The notes beneath the pieces were generated by a model that saw only the letters and a list, made by a program, of their open reading frames with translations, searched no databases and had not been told where the DNA came from. From Adelphocoris suturalis (taxonomy: Eukaryota > Arthropoda > Insecta > Hemiptera > Miridae), in NCBI GenBank assembly GCA_030762985.1, contig CM061050.1, forward strand, positions 53,168,316 through 53,232,315: 64,000 nt of DNA. Direction: 5' to 3'. Below, piece after piece: positions 20,563 through 31,548 of this stretch. A program made the translations under genes and the position numbers. The stretch's first letter is position 1. Each line of letters starts with the position of its first letter.

Positions 20563-20783
20563 GTGAGTACCTATTGACTGTTGATATTCCTACGATACTA
20601 TTTCCCTTCTAGTGAAGGTATTTGTACTGAATGTTTGAAATTTGGATCAGTAAGGGTAAGGAAGACAGTGTGGAAGAGTTTCCAGACATAATAATAGGTC
20701 CGCCGTCTCCTCCATTGGGTAAATTAGGAATTTACTATTTGATGGAGTTTCCAGGGCCCGTGGGCGCTGTTGTCACCGTCAAA
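20563..20783. other. Intron c-d, first part
   Basis: Donor GTGAGT. A 60-codon frame at 20631-20813 runs into copy B and is not credible as a gene. Confidence 0.5.
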
Positions 20784-21401
20784 TGGGTGATATTCTCGAG
20801 ACTTGGACACTAGCGCATCCTTACATCGAGGCAAGCGAAATCGAAGTTATTCCACCTTGTTGTCATGGTGACGAGTAAACATATGCGAAAATGCCCCATT
20901 TGTAGTCACAGCTGGACAACAGCATAACATAGTCTCACCTATTTCCGAGTCAATATTTTCATTATTTGTAATATGCAAGGTGATAAATTGTACGCAAATT
21001 ACATCAAGTTATTATCAGGTGTTGACCTCAAACGCTACGAATGCAAGATTTAATCTGTGGGGTAGAGATCCATATGAAATGTGTGTTGGGGAGTTGACAT
21101 ACAAGTGTTCTAGATGATCCAGACATCAGCCGCAAAAATGTTGTGGATTACCTATCTAGTTTTAGAACTGTTCTTTGAATCAATTGAAACTAAAAATCTT
21201 TAGAGTACTGTGTAAGTGGTCTTGTGAAAGGATGTGTTATGAGAGCTCTGTTAGGCGGGAATAGTAAGTTGTATCACATGTGGAAAGGTAAGTACCTAGA
21301 GGTAAGGTATACCTACATACTTTCCGTATATTATTACTTATTCATATAGGTACTTCATTGATCAAAACGAAAGTAGGTACCTAATTACCTTTTTTTGTCC
21401 A

Positions 21402-22399
21402 ATTGTGTTTGCCGAGAAATACCCCTGGACACTACCTTAGGCTTGAGTGTGGACAAGTTCGTCTTAGCGCCCACATTTTTTCACGTGCGCTCAAATATCT
21501 AGCGAAGATCTTGAAGATGAGCAGTGGGAGGTGGCCGAGAGTCTGCTTGGAGGAGTTGATGAGGTCGGATGCAGATGGGTCAAATAACGATCCAAGGTAC
21601 AATTGGTTCTCTAAAATAAAATCCTCACTGTTAGCGATTGGAGCGGCGGATCTCTTGGAGGACATGACCTCTGACAGGCTGGGTGTGGAACTTGATGGCC
21701 TACTGCAGCGGTACATCAACCATTGTTGGTCCCTTGATATTCAGAGGACTTACGATTCAGCATTCAATCCGCTCTACAGGCGGATAGTCGAGTTTGGAGG
21801 AAGACAGCACTATTTGGGGAACCACAGGAACATTCATGTGGAAAGGCTCTTGGCACAAATGCGCCTTGCGTCGAAGGATATTGCCCGCTTTTACCATAAG
21901 AGAGTGGCATACACAATAGATGGCACGATGCCATGTATGCACTGCAATATGCGAGCTGTAGAGAATGCAATACATTGGGTTCTGCTATGCCCGCTGTATG
22001 AACCATATCGGCGTCATTACCTTACGTTTTACATAAAACCGGGGAAACCCCTTGGAATCATGAGTACCAGCGAGCTGGAATCGGTTCTTTGCGATATCCT
22101 GGACGTGGGTGAAGACAATGCGAAGGCTTTCGCAGTCTACAATTTCGTGGCCCAATCTCTGATGCTGCGTGCCTTCTCTGCGAATGAATGAATAGTTTTG
22201 CCACCAATAGACTGTCGATTTATACAATTATGTTCTTTTGTGCTGTATGAAGTATTTATTATAAATTTTCTTTTTTCATATATTTATTTGATAAATGCCA
22301 GTATACATTTATTTTGTTCACGGAAGTTTTTTGAACGAACTCTTGTAACGGTCAAAGGACCTCTACAAATAAACATTATATCTATCTATCTATCTATCT
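21402..22399 (+). mobile_element. 5'-truncated LINE with (TCTA)n tail
   Basis: About 1 kb of a non-LTR retrotransposon. It starts mid-ORF and ends in a simple (ATCT)n tail at about 22378-22399 without poly(A). It is flanked by ACCTTTTTTGTCCA (22400-22413), present at 21387-21401 with one extra T: a target duplication of about 14 bp. Copy A of the 1.5-kb element has the same site unoccupied (about 19077), so this insertion is younger than the duplication of the host element. Confidence 0.9.
21403..22191 (+). pseudogene. LINE ORF2, C-terminal end
   Basis: A 262-residue open frame that starts mid-protein. No reverse transcriptase motif is left. The second half holds a C-X2-C-X8-H-X4-C pattern, MPCMHCNMRAVENAIHWVLL with C following, the zinc-binding region found near the C-terminus of I/R1/Jockey-type LINE ORF2 proteins. 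The frame ends normally at SANE and is followed by about 200 bases of 3' UTR and the (TCTA)n tail. It is uninterrupted, so the copy is young, but it lacks the enzymatic parts. The ATG at 21403 is incidental. Confidence 0.75.
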
Positions 22400-23301
22400 A
22401 CCTTTTTTGTCCATAAATGTATGTTTTGTAACTGCAATACTCGCGCAATAACCACTGCCAATGCCGTCTTTATGAAATCTTACCGTCAGAGGAATGCATT
22501 TCAAGGTTTTTTCCTTGCAGCTGGTTTTTAATTCATGTTGCATATTCCCTGATTCGATATTTGACAAACTTGCTAATCAGCGGTTGTATTCGTCGGCAAA
22601 GCAACGACCCACCTACTTTGTTTAGGCACTTTAATTTAAATCAACAGCAAATCTGGTAGGACTTACGTAACTACCTAAGTAGTTTCGTTTCTTGGTGTAG
22701 TAACAACCTGCCTTGTTTATTTTGACAAACTATCAAATCTCTCCTTTTATTCATTCAATATAACAAGTAAAGCTTCCTCAGTTAAGCATAGTTCTACGAA
22801 CTTATAATAAAACGCTGATGAAGCTACCTGAGCAATGGCTAGGTACCTACACTGCAGTACAGACACCTGAGGAATTTTCAATAATCTTTTCTTTACTATT
22901 TTTCAGGTTAATTATTCTCAAAGCCTAAACGAATAAAGTTCTTTAGTTTTCTGACACTGATTAACTATTATAGTTAGTAGGCTCCTAGTCCAAATAAAAA
23001 CTCGTTCACGTTAGAATGGTATTGTTGACAGCAATCTACAATCAATTATTGCGCAGGCAGGCATGATTATTATAACATTTAGTCGAATTGAAACTTTGTA
23101 TTGCTACAATATTATACTTTTTCAAAACATAACTGTTGAAAAATGGCCTTATAACCACGAATTATGTTGACGTGAGACGGCAAACTTCTTGTGAGAAATA
23201 GGTTGGTTGAGTTGCGATTCATTGACGTAGGGTGGTATCATGGCCGACTTTGGCTGAAACGCGAGCCTACTCCAGGCGTGACGTCACGAGAATATGGGCC
23301 A

Positions 23302-23655
23302 TAGGGGCATTTGGTTATGTGGAATTTCCGAATTGACAAGTAAATGTTTCCAGACTTTTGACTCCGCCGACATCTATCACTGGCTTGATACAGAGAAAAG
23401 GAAAGGCAAACTGACCAATTTAAATAGCTGGCTGAAGGCCTGAACCAACTAGTATAGTGGATAGGTTCGCTTTAAATAACTAAGCAAGGTTTTGCAAAGA
23501 AACTCTCCAAGAGCTACACCTGACCAAGTAACCCTGGCCCTGTTTCGGGACCCTTTTATATGAGTTGGACCGCTCCTCTCTCTTACCCTTTCCTGGGTTT
23601 TTACACTTGTAAATAAAAAGTTCTACACAAATTAACATGAAGTTTCCATTACCAG
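23302..23655. other. Intron c-d, last part
   Basis: No repeat or gene identified; ends in CCATTACCAG, the acceptor of exon d. Confidence 0.5.
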
Positions 23656-23874
23656 GTGGCGTACCTGATCGTCGATGAGATGCATCACGAGCACCCGGAG
23701 TTAATCAAGGATCAGTACTGGGACGAGGTCTTCCCAACTGAGCTGCCGCACACGGAAGAATCCAAACCCTTCAAGGAAAAAGTCCCTCAACCCAGCACTG
23801 CCAACATAGCTGTGAACAACATGTCGGAGTACATCAGTCCATCGTCAGTCAAAATTGACGAGATGGGACGAATG
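23656..23874 (+). CDS. Best: Bestrophin exon d
   Basis: Seventy-three codons, phase 0 to phase 0, donor ATG/GTGAGA. It starts VAYLIVDEMHHEHPELIKDQ and YWDEVFPTELP, the segment that wraps around the cytosolic body of the channel and ends the conserved bestrophin domain. After TELPHTEES the sequence becomes polar and poorly conserved (PSTANIAVNNMSEYISPSSV). Joining to exon c reproduces the family order, ...DRN followed by V(S/A)YLIVDEMH. The first codon is GTG and is not a translation start. Confidence 0.94.
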
Positions 23875-24102
23875 GTGAGAACTCATACTACACACATTAG
23901 GTTTGAAAAACGGTGCAAATTATTATACAAATTTTTATTATTTCTATATTAGCTATCTGACTCACGACCCTAGTTTAATGCCTAGCCACAGGCAGTGTAT
24001 GACAGACCACTTGGCTCATTTTCAGCAAAAATTACGGTTTTCCTCATGAGTTTCATGCTTATAGAAGTCGATTAAACTGTTGTTGTGCCGTCCAGTAATT
24101 CC
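23875..24102. other. Intron d-e, first part
   Basis: Donor GTGAGA, then unremarkable sequence up to the foldback element. Confidence 0.5.
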
Positions 24103-24561
24103 GGTATATGGGTTTGAGGGAAGGATGATTCGATACAGCTAGTCCTCTTGTTTATACATATATTCTCCGAGCGCTTTCGCCCTACTCAGGCCTCTTCAGG
24201 GTATTATGGTTGAGATATATTGTGGCTAACATTCATTGATTGTGATATATTTCAGGTAGAGCAACCAGGTATATATTGAGTGCATCCTAAGGTATATGTT
24301 AGATGTAGTACTAGTACCTCTGCAGTATTTAAAAGCCAAGTAAAGCAATGAAAGAGCAGTTCAAGAGCATCTTGATTATGCAGTAGGTATGCAATCGTCT
24401 TTTCAAACATTTTAGCTACAAAGTACTTGTTCTTCTCGAACTAAATCACTCGCGACGAAGTTGTGGAAACCCATTTCAAAACAGAAGTTAGTGAAAAAAC
24501 GTTGTCTATTTCCACGAAAAGTAAAGAGTTACAATGTTAAATCGAGTAATTGTTTGTTACG

Positions 24562-24864
24562 TGTGACAGAGTTCCCGTCATAGAGGTCCCGTCGGGGTCT
24601 CAAAGAATGCGCTGTTGTCGCCCCATTGGTGAACAACGGGCGTCGTCGCTGATACCCGTGTTTTCGAGAAGCTGAGCTTGGCGTTGGATGGGCGATCCAG
24701 ATCCCTGGAAAACCAATCTACTCCAAAACAGTAGCCAATCCAACCAATAGCTCATTAATGGTATTAGTAGGAGTCTCTGACGGGATACTGTCAACCTCCT
24801 CTACGTGTTTGTTGAGGATTTAGGACCCCATTGCACCTCTGGGGGGCTACCTAAAGCCCTGATA
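24562..24864 (+). repeat. TRIM LTR A
   Basis: 303 bp, beginning TGTGACAGAGTTCCCGTCAT and ending CTACCTAAAGCCCTGATA. TGGTAGCAGAGC follows at once (24865), matching the reverse complement of the insect initiator tRNA-Met 3' end, a Ty1/copia-style primer site. Frames such as 24600-24794 (minus) are translations of the LTR. Confidence 0.75.
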
Positions 24865-25100
24865 TGGTAGCAGAGCGTGGTTTGGATTATGCACGGCTGA
24901 CGCCTAGTAGTCCAATCCACTATTATTGGGGCGTTAATGTTTCAGAAGAAACATGGCCCGGGGTTCCAGAATGAATTCCCATTATCACCCTTTAGTATAT
25001 AAATAATTTCATTGGTATGTGACTTATAATTTCTCTCATTCCACATTCATATTTTCAATTTAGTTCCTTGAGAATTAGCCACCTGAGTATTGCCTCCTAG

Positions 25101-25221
25101 GCCAAACTCAGCTTCTCGAAAACACGGGTATCAGCGGCGATGCCCGTTGTTCACCAACGGGGCGACGACAGCGCATTCCTTGAGACCCCGACGGGACCTC
25201 TATGACTGGAACTCTGTCACA
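25101..25221 (-). repeat. Inverted partial TRIM LTR
   Basis: About 120 bases equal to the first part of LTR A in reverse, ending ...CTCTGTCACA, followed by CTCCCCCACTTAAAG, the polypurine tract seen from the other strand. Confidence 0.75.
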
Positions 25222-25629
25222 CTCCCCCACTTAAAGACATACTTGATTGAAGATCAAGTATGTTAACTAGGTGGAATAGTTACAAGCTGAGAACTGATGC
25301 TCATTCAAGGTCAATTACCAGGTTAGAGCATAATTTAAGTCCCCGATGTTGGGCATAATAATTTATATATATTTAATTTTCCTTAAGGTATAAGTCTCCA
25401 TAGTTGAGCCACCGTTTTGTCCCGATTTTTCCAATCTTTGATTGGGGGTTAATTACCTAATGAAGTCTTCCTATGAAGATTCATTGACAATCCATCCTGT
25501 TTTAATTTATCTTTTCCCATCCTCAACCGCCAATGCAGCTATTTATGAATGAGCATCAGTTCTCAGCTTGTAACTATTCCACCTAGTTAACATTCAATCT
25601 TCAATCAAGTATGTCTTTAAGTGGGGGAG

Positions 25630-26768
25630 TGTGACAGAGTTCCCGTCATAGAGGTCCCATCGGGGTCTCAAAGAATGCGCTGTTGTCGCCCCATTGGTGA
25701 ACAACGGGCGTCGCCGCTGATACCCGTGTTTTCGAGAAGCTGAGCTTGGCGTTGGATGGGCGATCCAGATCCCTGGAAAACCAATCTACTCCAAATCAGT
25801 AGCCAATCCAACCAATAGCTCATTAATGGTATTAGTAGGAGTCTCTGACGGGATACTGTCAACCTCCTCTACGTGTTTGTCGAGGATTTAGGACCCCATT
25901 GCACCTCTGGGGGGCTACCTAAAGCCCTGATATGGTAGCAGAGCGTGGTTTGGATTATGCACGGCTGACGCCTAGTAGTCCAATCCACTATTTTTGGGGC
26001 GTTAATGTTTCAGAAGAAACATGGCCCGGGGTTCCAGAAGGAATTCCCATTATCACCCTTTAGTATATAAATAATTTCATTGGTCTTTGACTTATAATTT
26101 CTCTCATTCCCCATTTATATTTTCAATTTAGTTCCTTGAGAATTAGTCACCTGGGTGTTGCCTTCTAGGTCAATTACCAGGTTAGAGCATAATTTAAGTC
26201 TCCAATGTTGGTCATAATAATTTATATATATTTTATTTTCCTTAAGGTATAAGTCTCCATAGTTGAGCCACCGTTTTGTCCCGATTGTTCCAATCTTTGA
26301 TTGGGGGTTAATTACCTAATGAAGTCTTCCTATGAAGATTCATTGACAATCCATCATGTTTTAATTTCTCTTTTCCCATCCTCAATCGCCAATGCAGCTA
26401 TTTATGAATGAGCATCTGTTCTCAGCTAGTAACTATTCCACCTAGTTAACATACTTGATCTTCAATCAAGTATGTCTTTAAGTGGGGGAGTGTGACAGAG
26501 TTCCCGTCAGGGTCTCAAAGAATGCGCTGTCGTCGCCCCGTTGGTGAACAACGGGCGTTGCCGCTGATACCCGCGTTTTTGAGAAGCTGAGTTTGGCGTT
26601 GGATGGGCGATCCAGATCCCTGGAAAACCAATCTACTCCGAACATAGCTCATTAATGCTATTAGTAGGAGTGTTATCTCTCTGACAGGATACTGTCAACC
26701 TCCTCTACGTGTTTGTTGAGGATTTAGGACCCCATTGCACCTCTGGGGGGCTACCTAAAGCCCTGATA
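25630..26768 (+). mobile_element. Complete miniature LTR retrotransposon (TRIM), 1.1 kb
   Basis: LTR B (25630-25932, 303 bp) is followed by the primer site TGGTAGCAGAGC (25933), about 550 bases of non-coding interior, the polypurine tract AAGTGGGGGAG (26480-26490) and LTR C (26491-26768), which has lost about 15 bases near its start plus others. Just before the polypurine tract is a hairpin, ACATACTTGAT-CTTCA-ATCAAGTATGT. No gag or pol is present, so replication must use proteins from another element. The initiator tRNA-Met primer and the tract layout point to a Ty1/copia parent. Confidence 0.78.
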
Positions 26769-27004
26769 TGGTAGCAGAGCGTGGTTTGGATTATGCACGG
26801 CTGACGCCTAGTAGTCCAATCCACTATTTTTGGGGCGTTAATGTTTCAGAAGAAACATGGCCCGGGGTTCCAGAAGGAATTCCCATTATCACTGTTTTGT
26901 ATAAAAATAATTTCATTGGTCTTTGACTTATAATTTCTCTCATTCCCCATTTATATTTTCAATTTAGTTCCTTGAGAATTAGCCACCTGAGTGTTGCCTC
27001 CTAG

Positions 27005-27125
27005 GCCAAACTCAGCTTCTCGAAAACACGGGTATCAGCGGCGACGCCCGTTGTTCACCAACGGGGCGACGACAGCGCATTCTTTGAGACCCCGACGGGA
27101 CCTCTATGACGGGAACTCTGTCACA
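27005..27125 (-). repeat. Second inverted partial TRIM LTR
   Basis: Same as 25101-25221 but closer to the consensus. It is followed by a reversed polypurine tract and about 320 bases of reversed interior (27126-27450), after which the orientation switches back. Confidence 0.75.
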
Positions 27126-27535
27126 CTCCCCCACTTAAAGACATACTTTATTGAAGATCAAGTATGTTAACTAGGTGGAATAGTTACAAGCTGAGAACTG
27201 ATGCTCATTCATAAATAGCTGCATTGGCGGTTGAGGATGGGAAAAGAGAAATTAAAACAGGATGGATTGTCAATGAATCTTCATAGGAAGACTTCATTAG
27301 GTAATTAACCCCCAATCAAAGATTGGAACAATCGGGACAAAACGGTGGCTCAACTATGGAGACTTATACCTTAAGGAAAATTAAATATATATAAATTATT
27401 ATGCCCAACATCGGGGACTTAAATTATGCTCTAACCTGGTAATTGACTTTGAATGAGCATCAGTTCTCAGCTTGTAACTATTCCACCTAGTTAACATACT
27501 TGATCTTCAATAAAGTATGTCTTTAAGTGGGGGAG

Positions 27536-27827
27536 TGTGACAGAGTTCCCGTCATAGAGGTCCCGTCGGGGTCTCAAAGAATGCGCTGTCGTCGCCCCGT
27601 TGGTGAACAACGGGCGTTGCCGCCGATACCCGTGTTTTCGAGAAGCTGAGTTTGGCGTTGGATGGGCGATCCAGATCCCTGGAAAACCAATCTACTCCGA
27701 ACATAGCTCATCAATGCTATTAGTAGGAGTGGTATCTCTCTGACGGGATACTGTCAACCTCCTCTTCCTTTTTGTCGAGGATTTAGGACCCCATTGCACC
27801 TCTGGGGGGGCTACCTAAATCCTTGAT
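27536..27827 (+). repeat. TRIM LTR D
   Basis: Preceded by AAGTGGGGGAG and similar to LTR A over its whole length, but diverging after CTACCTAAATCC, where foldback sequence resumes. It closes the cluster on the right. No target duplication could be matched between its right flank and the left flank of LTR A. Confidence 0.72.
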
Positions 27828-28508
27828 GATGGTCTAACCGTCGAAATCGATTTAACATTGTAACTCTTTATTTTTTGTGGAAATAGACAACATTTGTTTC
27901 GCTAACTTCCTTTTTGCACTTGTTCTTGTTGAAATACACTTGCTGTTGATCGGTGAGGCTTCTCTCACGGTCGTCCCCACTACCCTCGTTGCGAGATGAT
28001 TCCACTAACCTTTTTTTTTTTTTTCATGGCCCAACTCGTAACCTGTTTTTTTGGCTGCAAATCCCATGTGTGCTCACAATCATTTCACTTTAAATTTAAT
28101 ACTAATGTTTACACATTATCCTCTCGTGATTGCATTTTATATAAAATGAGCTCAGTATTACAGTCAGCCTTTTCTAATAGATTATTTGTGTTCATATCTA
28201 TGCCTACAACAGTTGAAAAGACGATTGCATACCTACTGCATAACCAAGATACTTCTGAACTGCCCTCTCTTTGCTTTATTTGGCTTTTAAATACTGCTGT
28301 CAGAGGTACCAGTACTACACATAACAAATACCTCAGGATGCACTCCATATATATCGTTGCTCTACCTGAAATGTATCACAATCCATGAATATTAGCCTCA
28401 ATATATTTTAACCATAATACCCTGAAGAGGCCTGTGTAGGGCGAAAGGGCGCTCGAGGAAAGGGCTCGCTAGCCGTATCGAATCATCCTCCCCTCAAACC
28501 CATATACC

Positions 28509-31088
28509 AGGCTTAAAGAAGTATCGATTCCTTTTAGTTAGATTATTCATTTATTTTCTTTTGGTAGGTGGCATCGTCCAGTTATATTTCGATAATACAC
28601 CATAGACTCAGTTTGATAGGCAATTTTTTATGGACCAGTTTTCTGTGTAGAAGGGCTATCTAATATAAAAATAATAAGGTCGGAATCCTTTAGTCGCTCC
28701 TCAAAGCTGAGGCCTCCTCGAGGTGGGTTGTTAAGGAGAATTTCACCTCATCGGTATTCAGAATCGCAAAGGTAAGGCTGACCTCCACATTTGAGCTGTG
28801 TTAAACCTTGAGGTGAGTTCAGTCTCCTTAACCTATTCAGAGTGGTCACATTCCGAGGCTGGCCTCCAAGCCTCCTCAAAAGCCCCTATTCTTAGACGAT
28901 TTTTGAAGGTTAGATGGGAAATTTCTCGACTCCAGAGGGGTTGGAGCCCACCTCCAGCGAAGGGTGGTGTAAACCTCCCTTGAAATGTTATTTTGTGCTT
29001 GGTTTGTCGTTGTTGCATTCGATTTTTGTCTCTTTGGATTACTTATCAAGCTACTTTGGCGATGCTGAGTATGTACATGTTTGTGTGGGACTACTAACTC
29101 CATGAGGAAAATAAATGAAGGTACTTCTCAAGATTGACTGTAGGGGATTATGTTAGTTCGTTTCCTAAAGCTTAAAAAGGCATAATAATCCTCGAAAAAA
29201 GTAACGGTGTTCGAAAAGTAAGTTTGATTTCATGAGCCAACTACGTTGTGGTGAGACTGTGGAAACCTATTTCACTGACTGTCATAAGTCGACAAGGAGA
29301 AGTACCTAACAGTAGAAAGAGTTCTATTCAGAAAAAATAAATAAAATTATAAATGGATAAATGAATTACATGAAATAATTTCTTTTGAATATAAAATAGA
29401 TAGAATATGTAAATTTTGTCGGCTGAAGACAATCGGTGGTGAGAACATGAGGCATTGTCGTACTAAAAATAAATGGAATGTATTTGTAATGTACTTGTAT
29501 TATCTAATTTTTATTTGAATAAAAATGGAAAAATAACTCGGCTCTCCAGGTCTCGTTTTGTGTTGCAAAGTTGCGACCCCAAAGTAGTGGTCATATGCCA
29601 CACACACGTCACTTTTCTAGGTTAAACAACTTATCCAAGTTGATCCACTAATCCAGGTCGAATCACTTATCTAGGCCAAACCACTTATCTAGGTCGATGA
29701 TCATAATGCAATGAGAAAACTGCGGGTTTTTCATAATGAATGGTTTTTCATGAAATGGAAAACTGCGGGTAGAACGTTGTAGGCAATGTTCAGTTTTTCT
29801 TTTTTTTTTTCAACTTTTTGCCGTACAACTTGAAATATTTTAACCCGAATTACCTTTTAATCCTTATTGTTGGTAAATTCAATAGGTATCCAACACGCCC
29901 GTAATCTCGAAATTAAGCCTAATGTCTTTAAAGATCCGAAAAATGCGTTAAAAACCGATAAAAAGCCTCGCATCAGATGAGTTCACGTTCTATGATCTAA
30001 TGAACGGAAATGAACGAAAGAATACCCTTCCTACTCGTTTTTGTCTCATTATGATTGTACTTTTTAACGAACAAGGTAGTTAACTGAAAAACAAAAATCT
30101 GAAATTATTTATATAATACTTTCATCAGTTGTCATGGTGAGGTTTATTTTTTCTGTCTTCACCCAGGTTGAGGCGAACAATCACCATGGAATTCCTTGCA
30201 TGAAATCAATCTAAATGCCCAAAATAGTCAAAATAACCTCATTTTGCTCGCTCTCGTAGACTCCAGGTATGCTCAAACCCAATTTGAGAAAAGTTGAAGG
30301 TGAGGCTGGCCTTGACGCCTGCACCCTTTGATTATGAATACCAGTTCACCTCCTCAAGCTAGATGTGACCTTGGCTCGAGCCAACATCTGAGTTTAACAT
30401 TAACACTAAAGAACTAAACATTATTTAGTTTTCTTAGTTTTTAATCCCTTGCCAACTCACCTTAAGGTTCTTGGAGACACAACCCGCTCTGTATATAAGG
30501 GGCGAATGTTTACATGGTTATTAGTTTGGGGCCAAATAATGCAGAAAGCATTTTGAGCAGTATTTATACTGCATAGGAAGCGGTAGACATATCTTAATAA
30601 AATAAAATAAATTATTTTTATCAAACAGGCACGAAAAAAATTGTATGCTATTAATTTGAAATATTTTACTCATGTACTTTACGTATTATATGAAGGAGAA
30701 ACTGAAGGAGAAATGTTTATGGTAAAGATTCCACGAAACTTTCTACGTTTTAAATATTTAACTCTACATTAGTGTTATAATATTATTATAATATTATATG
30801 TCGGCAACTCTAGCTCGTCAACACAGGTCATCCCTAAAGAGGGGCTATTCACTCAGATAATGTTCATCATGGATGTTATGCTTTTTTCTTCTTAATAATT
30901 TGAATAAATTCTCTCTCTCTCTCTCTCTCTCTTCCTCACTGTTTCTCTTTTCTCACGTAATAGGACCACTTCTTCTTCGGGTAGGCATAATTAAATAACG
31001 CGGATAATTATTTTTGATTTGTGTTTTTGTTTTCACCTTGTGTTTTTACAAATAAAAATTTGGGCTTATTATAATTAACAATCCTCAG
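28509..31088. other. Intron d-e, 2.6 kb without gene
   Basis: No exon seen. Contains an inverted pair around CCTCGAGGTGGGTTGTTAAGG and CTCCTTAACC (28715-28830), a short tandem of ACCACTTATCTAGGTCGA-like 20-mers at about 29621-29700, and a (CT)n run at about 30909-30932. Confidence 0.45.
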
Positions 31089-31326
31089 AATGACGACAAC
31101 CAGAGCGGTATACACTTCATGGCCGGGAGATCAGCTTCTCGCCAGTCGATGTCCGGGAGGAATCGGACGTCTAGCGCTGGATCCCAAGCGTCACTGACAG
31201 GATTTGGTAGCTCTCAGATGGGTTCGCACTCCGCATCGCTCCACCGAGTCGGATCCGTCACGTCCGTTTTGAGAAGGATATTTTCAAGAACCGACAATAC
31301 CACACCAGCACCCGTCACAGTTGATG
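31089..31326 (+). CDS. Best: Bestrophin exon e, Ser-rich tail
   Basis: 238 bases, starting in phase 0 after AATCCTCAG and ending in phase 1 at GATG/GTAATA. It encodes NDDNQSGIHFMAGRSASRQS and a long Ser/Gly/Arg-rich stretch, ending NTTPAPVTVD. Vertebrate and insect bestrophins have long, poorly conserved cytosolic tails like this; SRQS, SLHRVGS and LRRIFS are possible basophilic kinase sites (inference). Support comes from splice sites, open frame and phase match to exon f rather than from homology. The ATG at 31119 is internal. Confidence 0.82.
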
Positions 31327-31548
31327 GTAATATCTGCCAAATTTATCAATGTTCCAAAATCCTTGGTCAAAAAAAGGCCAGATTTCAGGTTTGACCATTG
31401 ATTATATCAATGGTATGATATAATGGTATCAACCATTGATTATATACCCAATGGTATCAAGTAGGAGTATTTAGCGGCCCAGGGCACCATAATATGGAAA
31501 CAATCAATGACATCGATATTTTTCGACTCTTTCAGCTAGATTTTTTGT
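31327..31548. other. Intron e-f, first part
   Basis: Donor GTAATA. Contains short direct repeats of ACCATTGATTATAT (about 31393-31455). Confidence 0.5.

Larger units (their letters stand above)
20784..23301. mobile_element. 1.5-kb TA-flanked element, copy B, interrupted by a LINE
   Basis: Same orientation and ends as copy A, and the two are very similar throughout. A LINE fragment (21402-22399) is inserted two thirds of the way from the right end; without it the copy is about 1.5 kb. The right flank is TA, but the left flank reads AA, so one side of the target has probably mutated. Relative to copy A it has an extra base (AAGTGTTCTAG) that breaks the 95-codon frame. Confidence 0.85.
24103..28508. 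mobile_element. 4.4-kb foldback structure with TRIM cluster in its core
   Basis: The outer arms are long inverted repeats. GGTATATGGGTTTGAGGG and the next 300 bases on the left (24103-24420) recur, reversed and about 85-90 percent alike, on the right (about 28200-28508). An inner pair, TGTCTATTTCCAC with GAGTTACAATGTTAAATCGA, lies at about 24506-24547 and 27842-27892. Between these are four LTR-like repeats and two inverted LTR fragments (24562-27827). I read it as an older foldback element whose centre was invaded by miniature LTR retrotransposons that then rearranged. Confidence 0.75.

Noticed and set aside
24600..25862. Two almost identical 64-codon minus-strand frames (24600-24794 and 25668-25862) as a duplicated small gene
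   Set aside because: They lie wholly inside TRIM LTRs A and B; their similarity is that of the LTRs.
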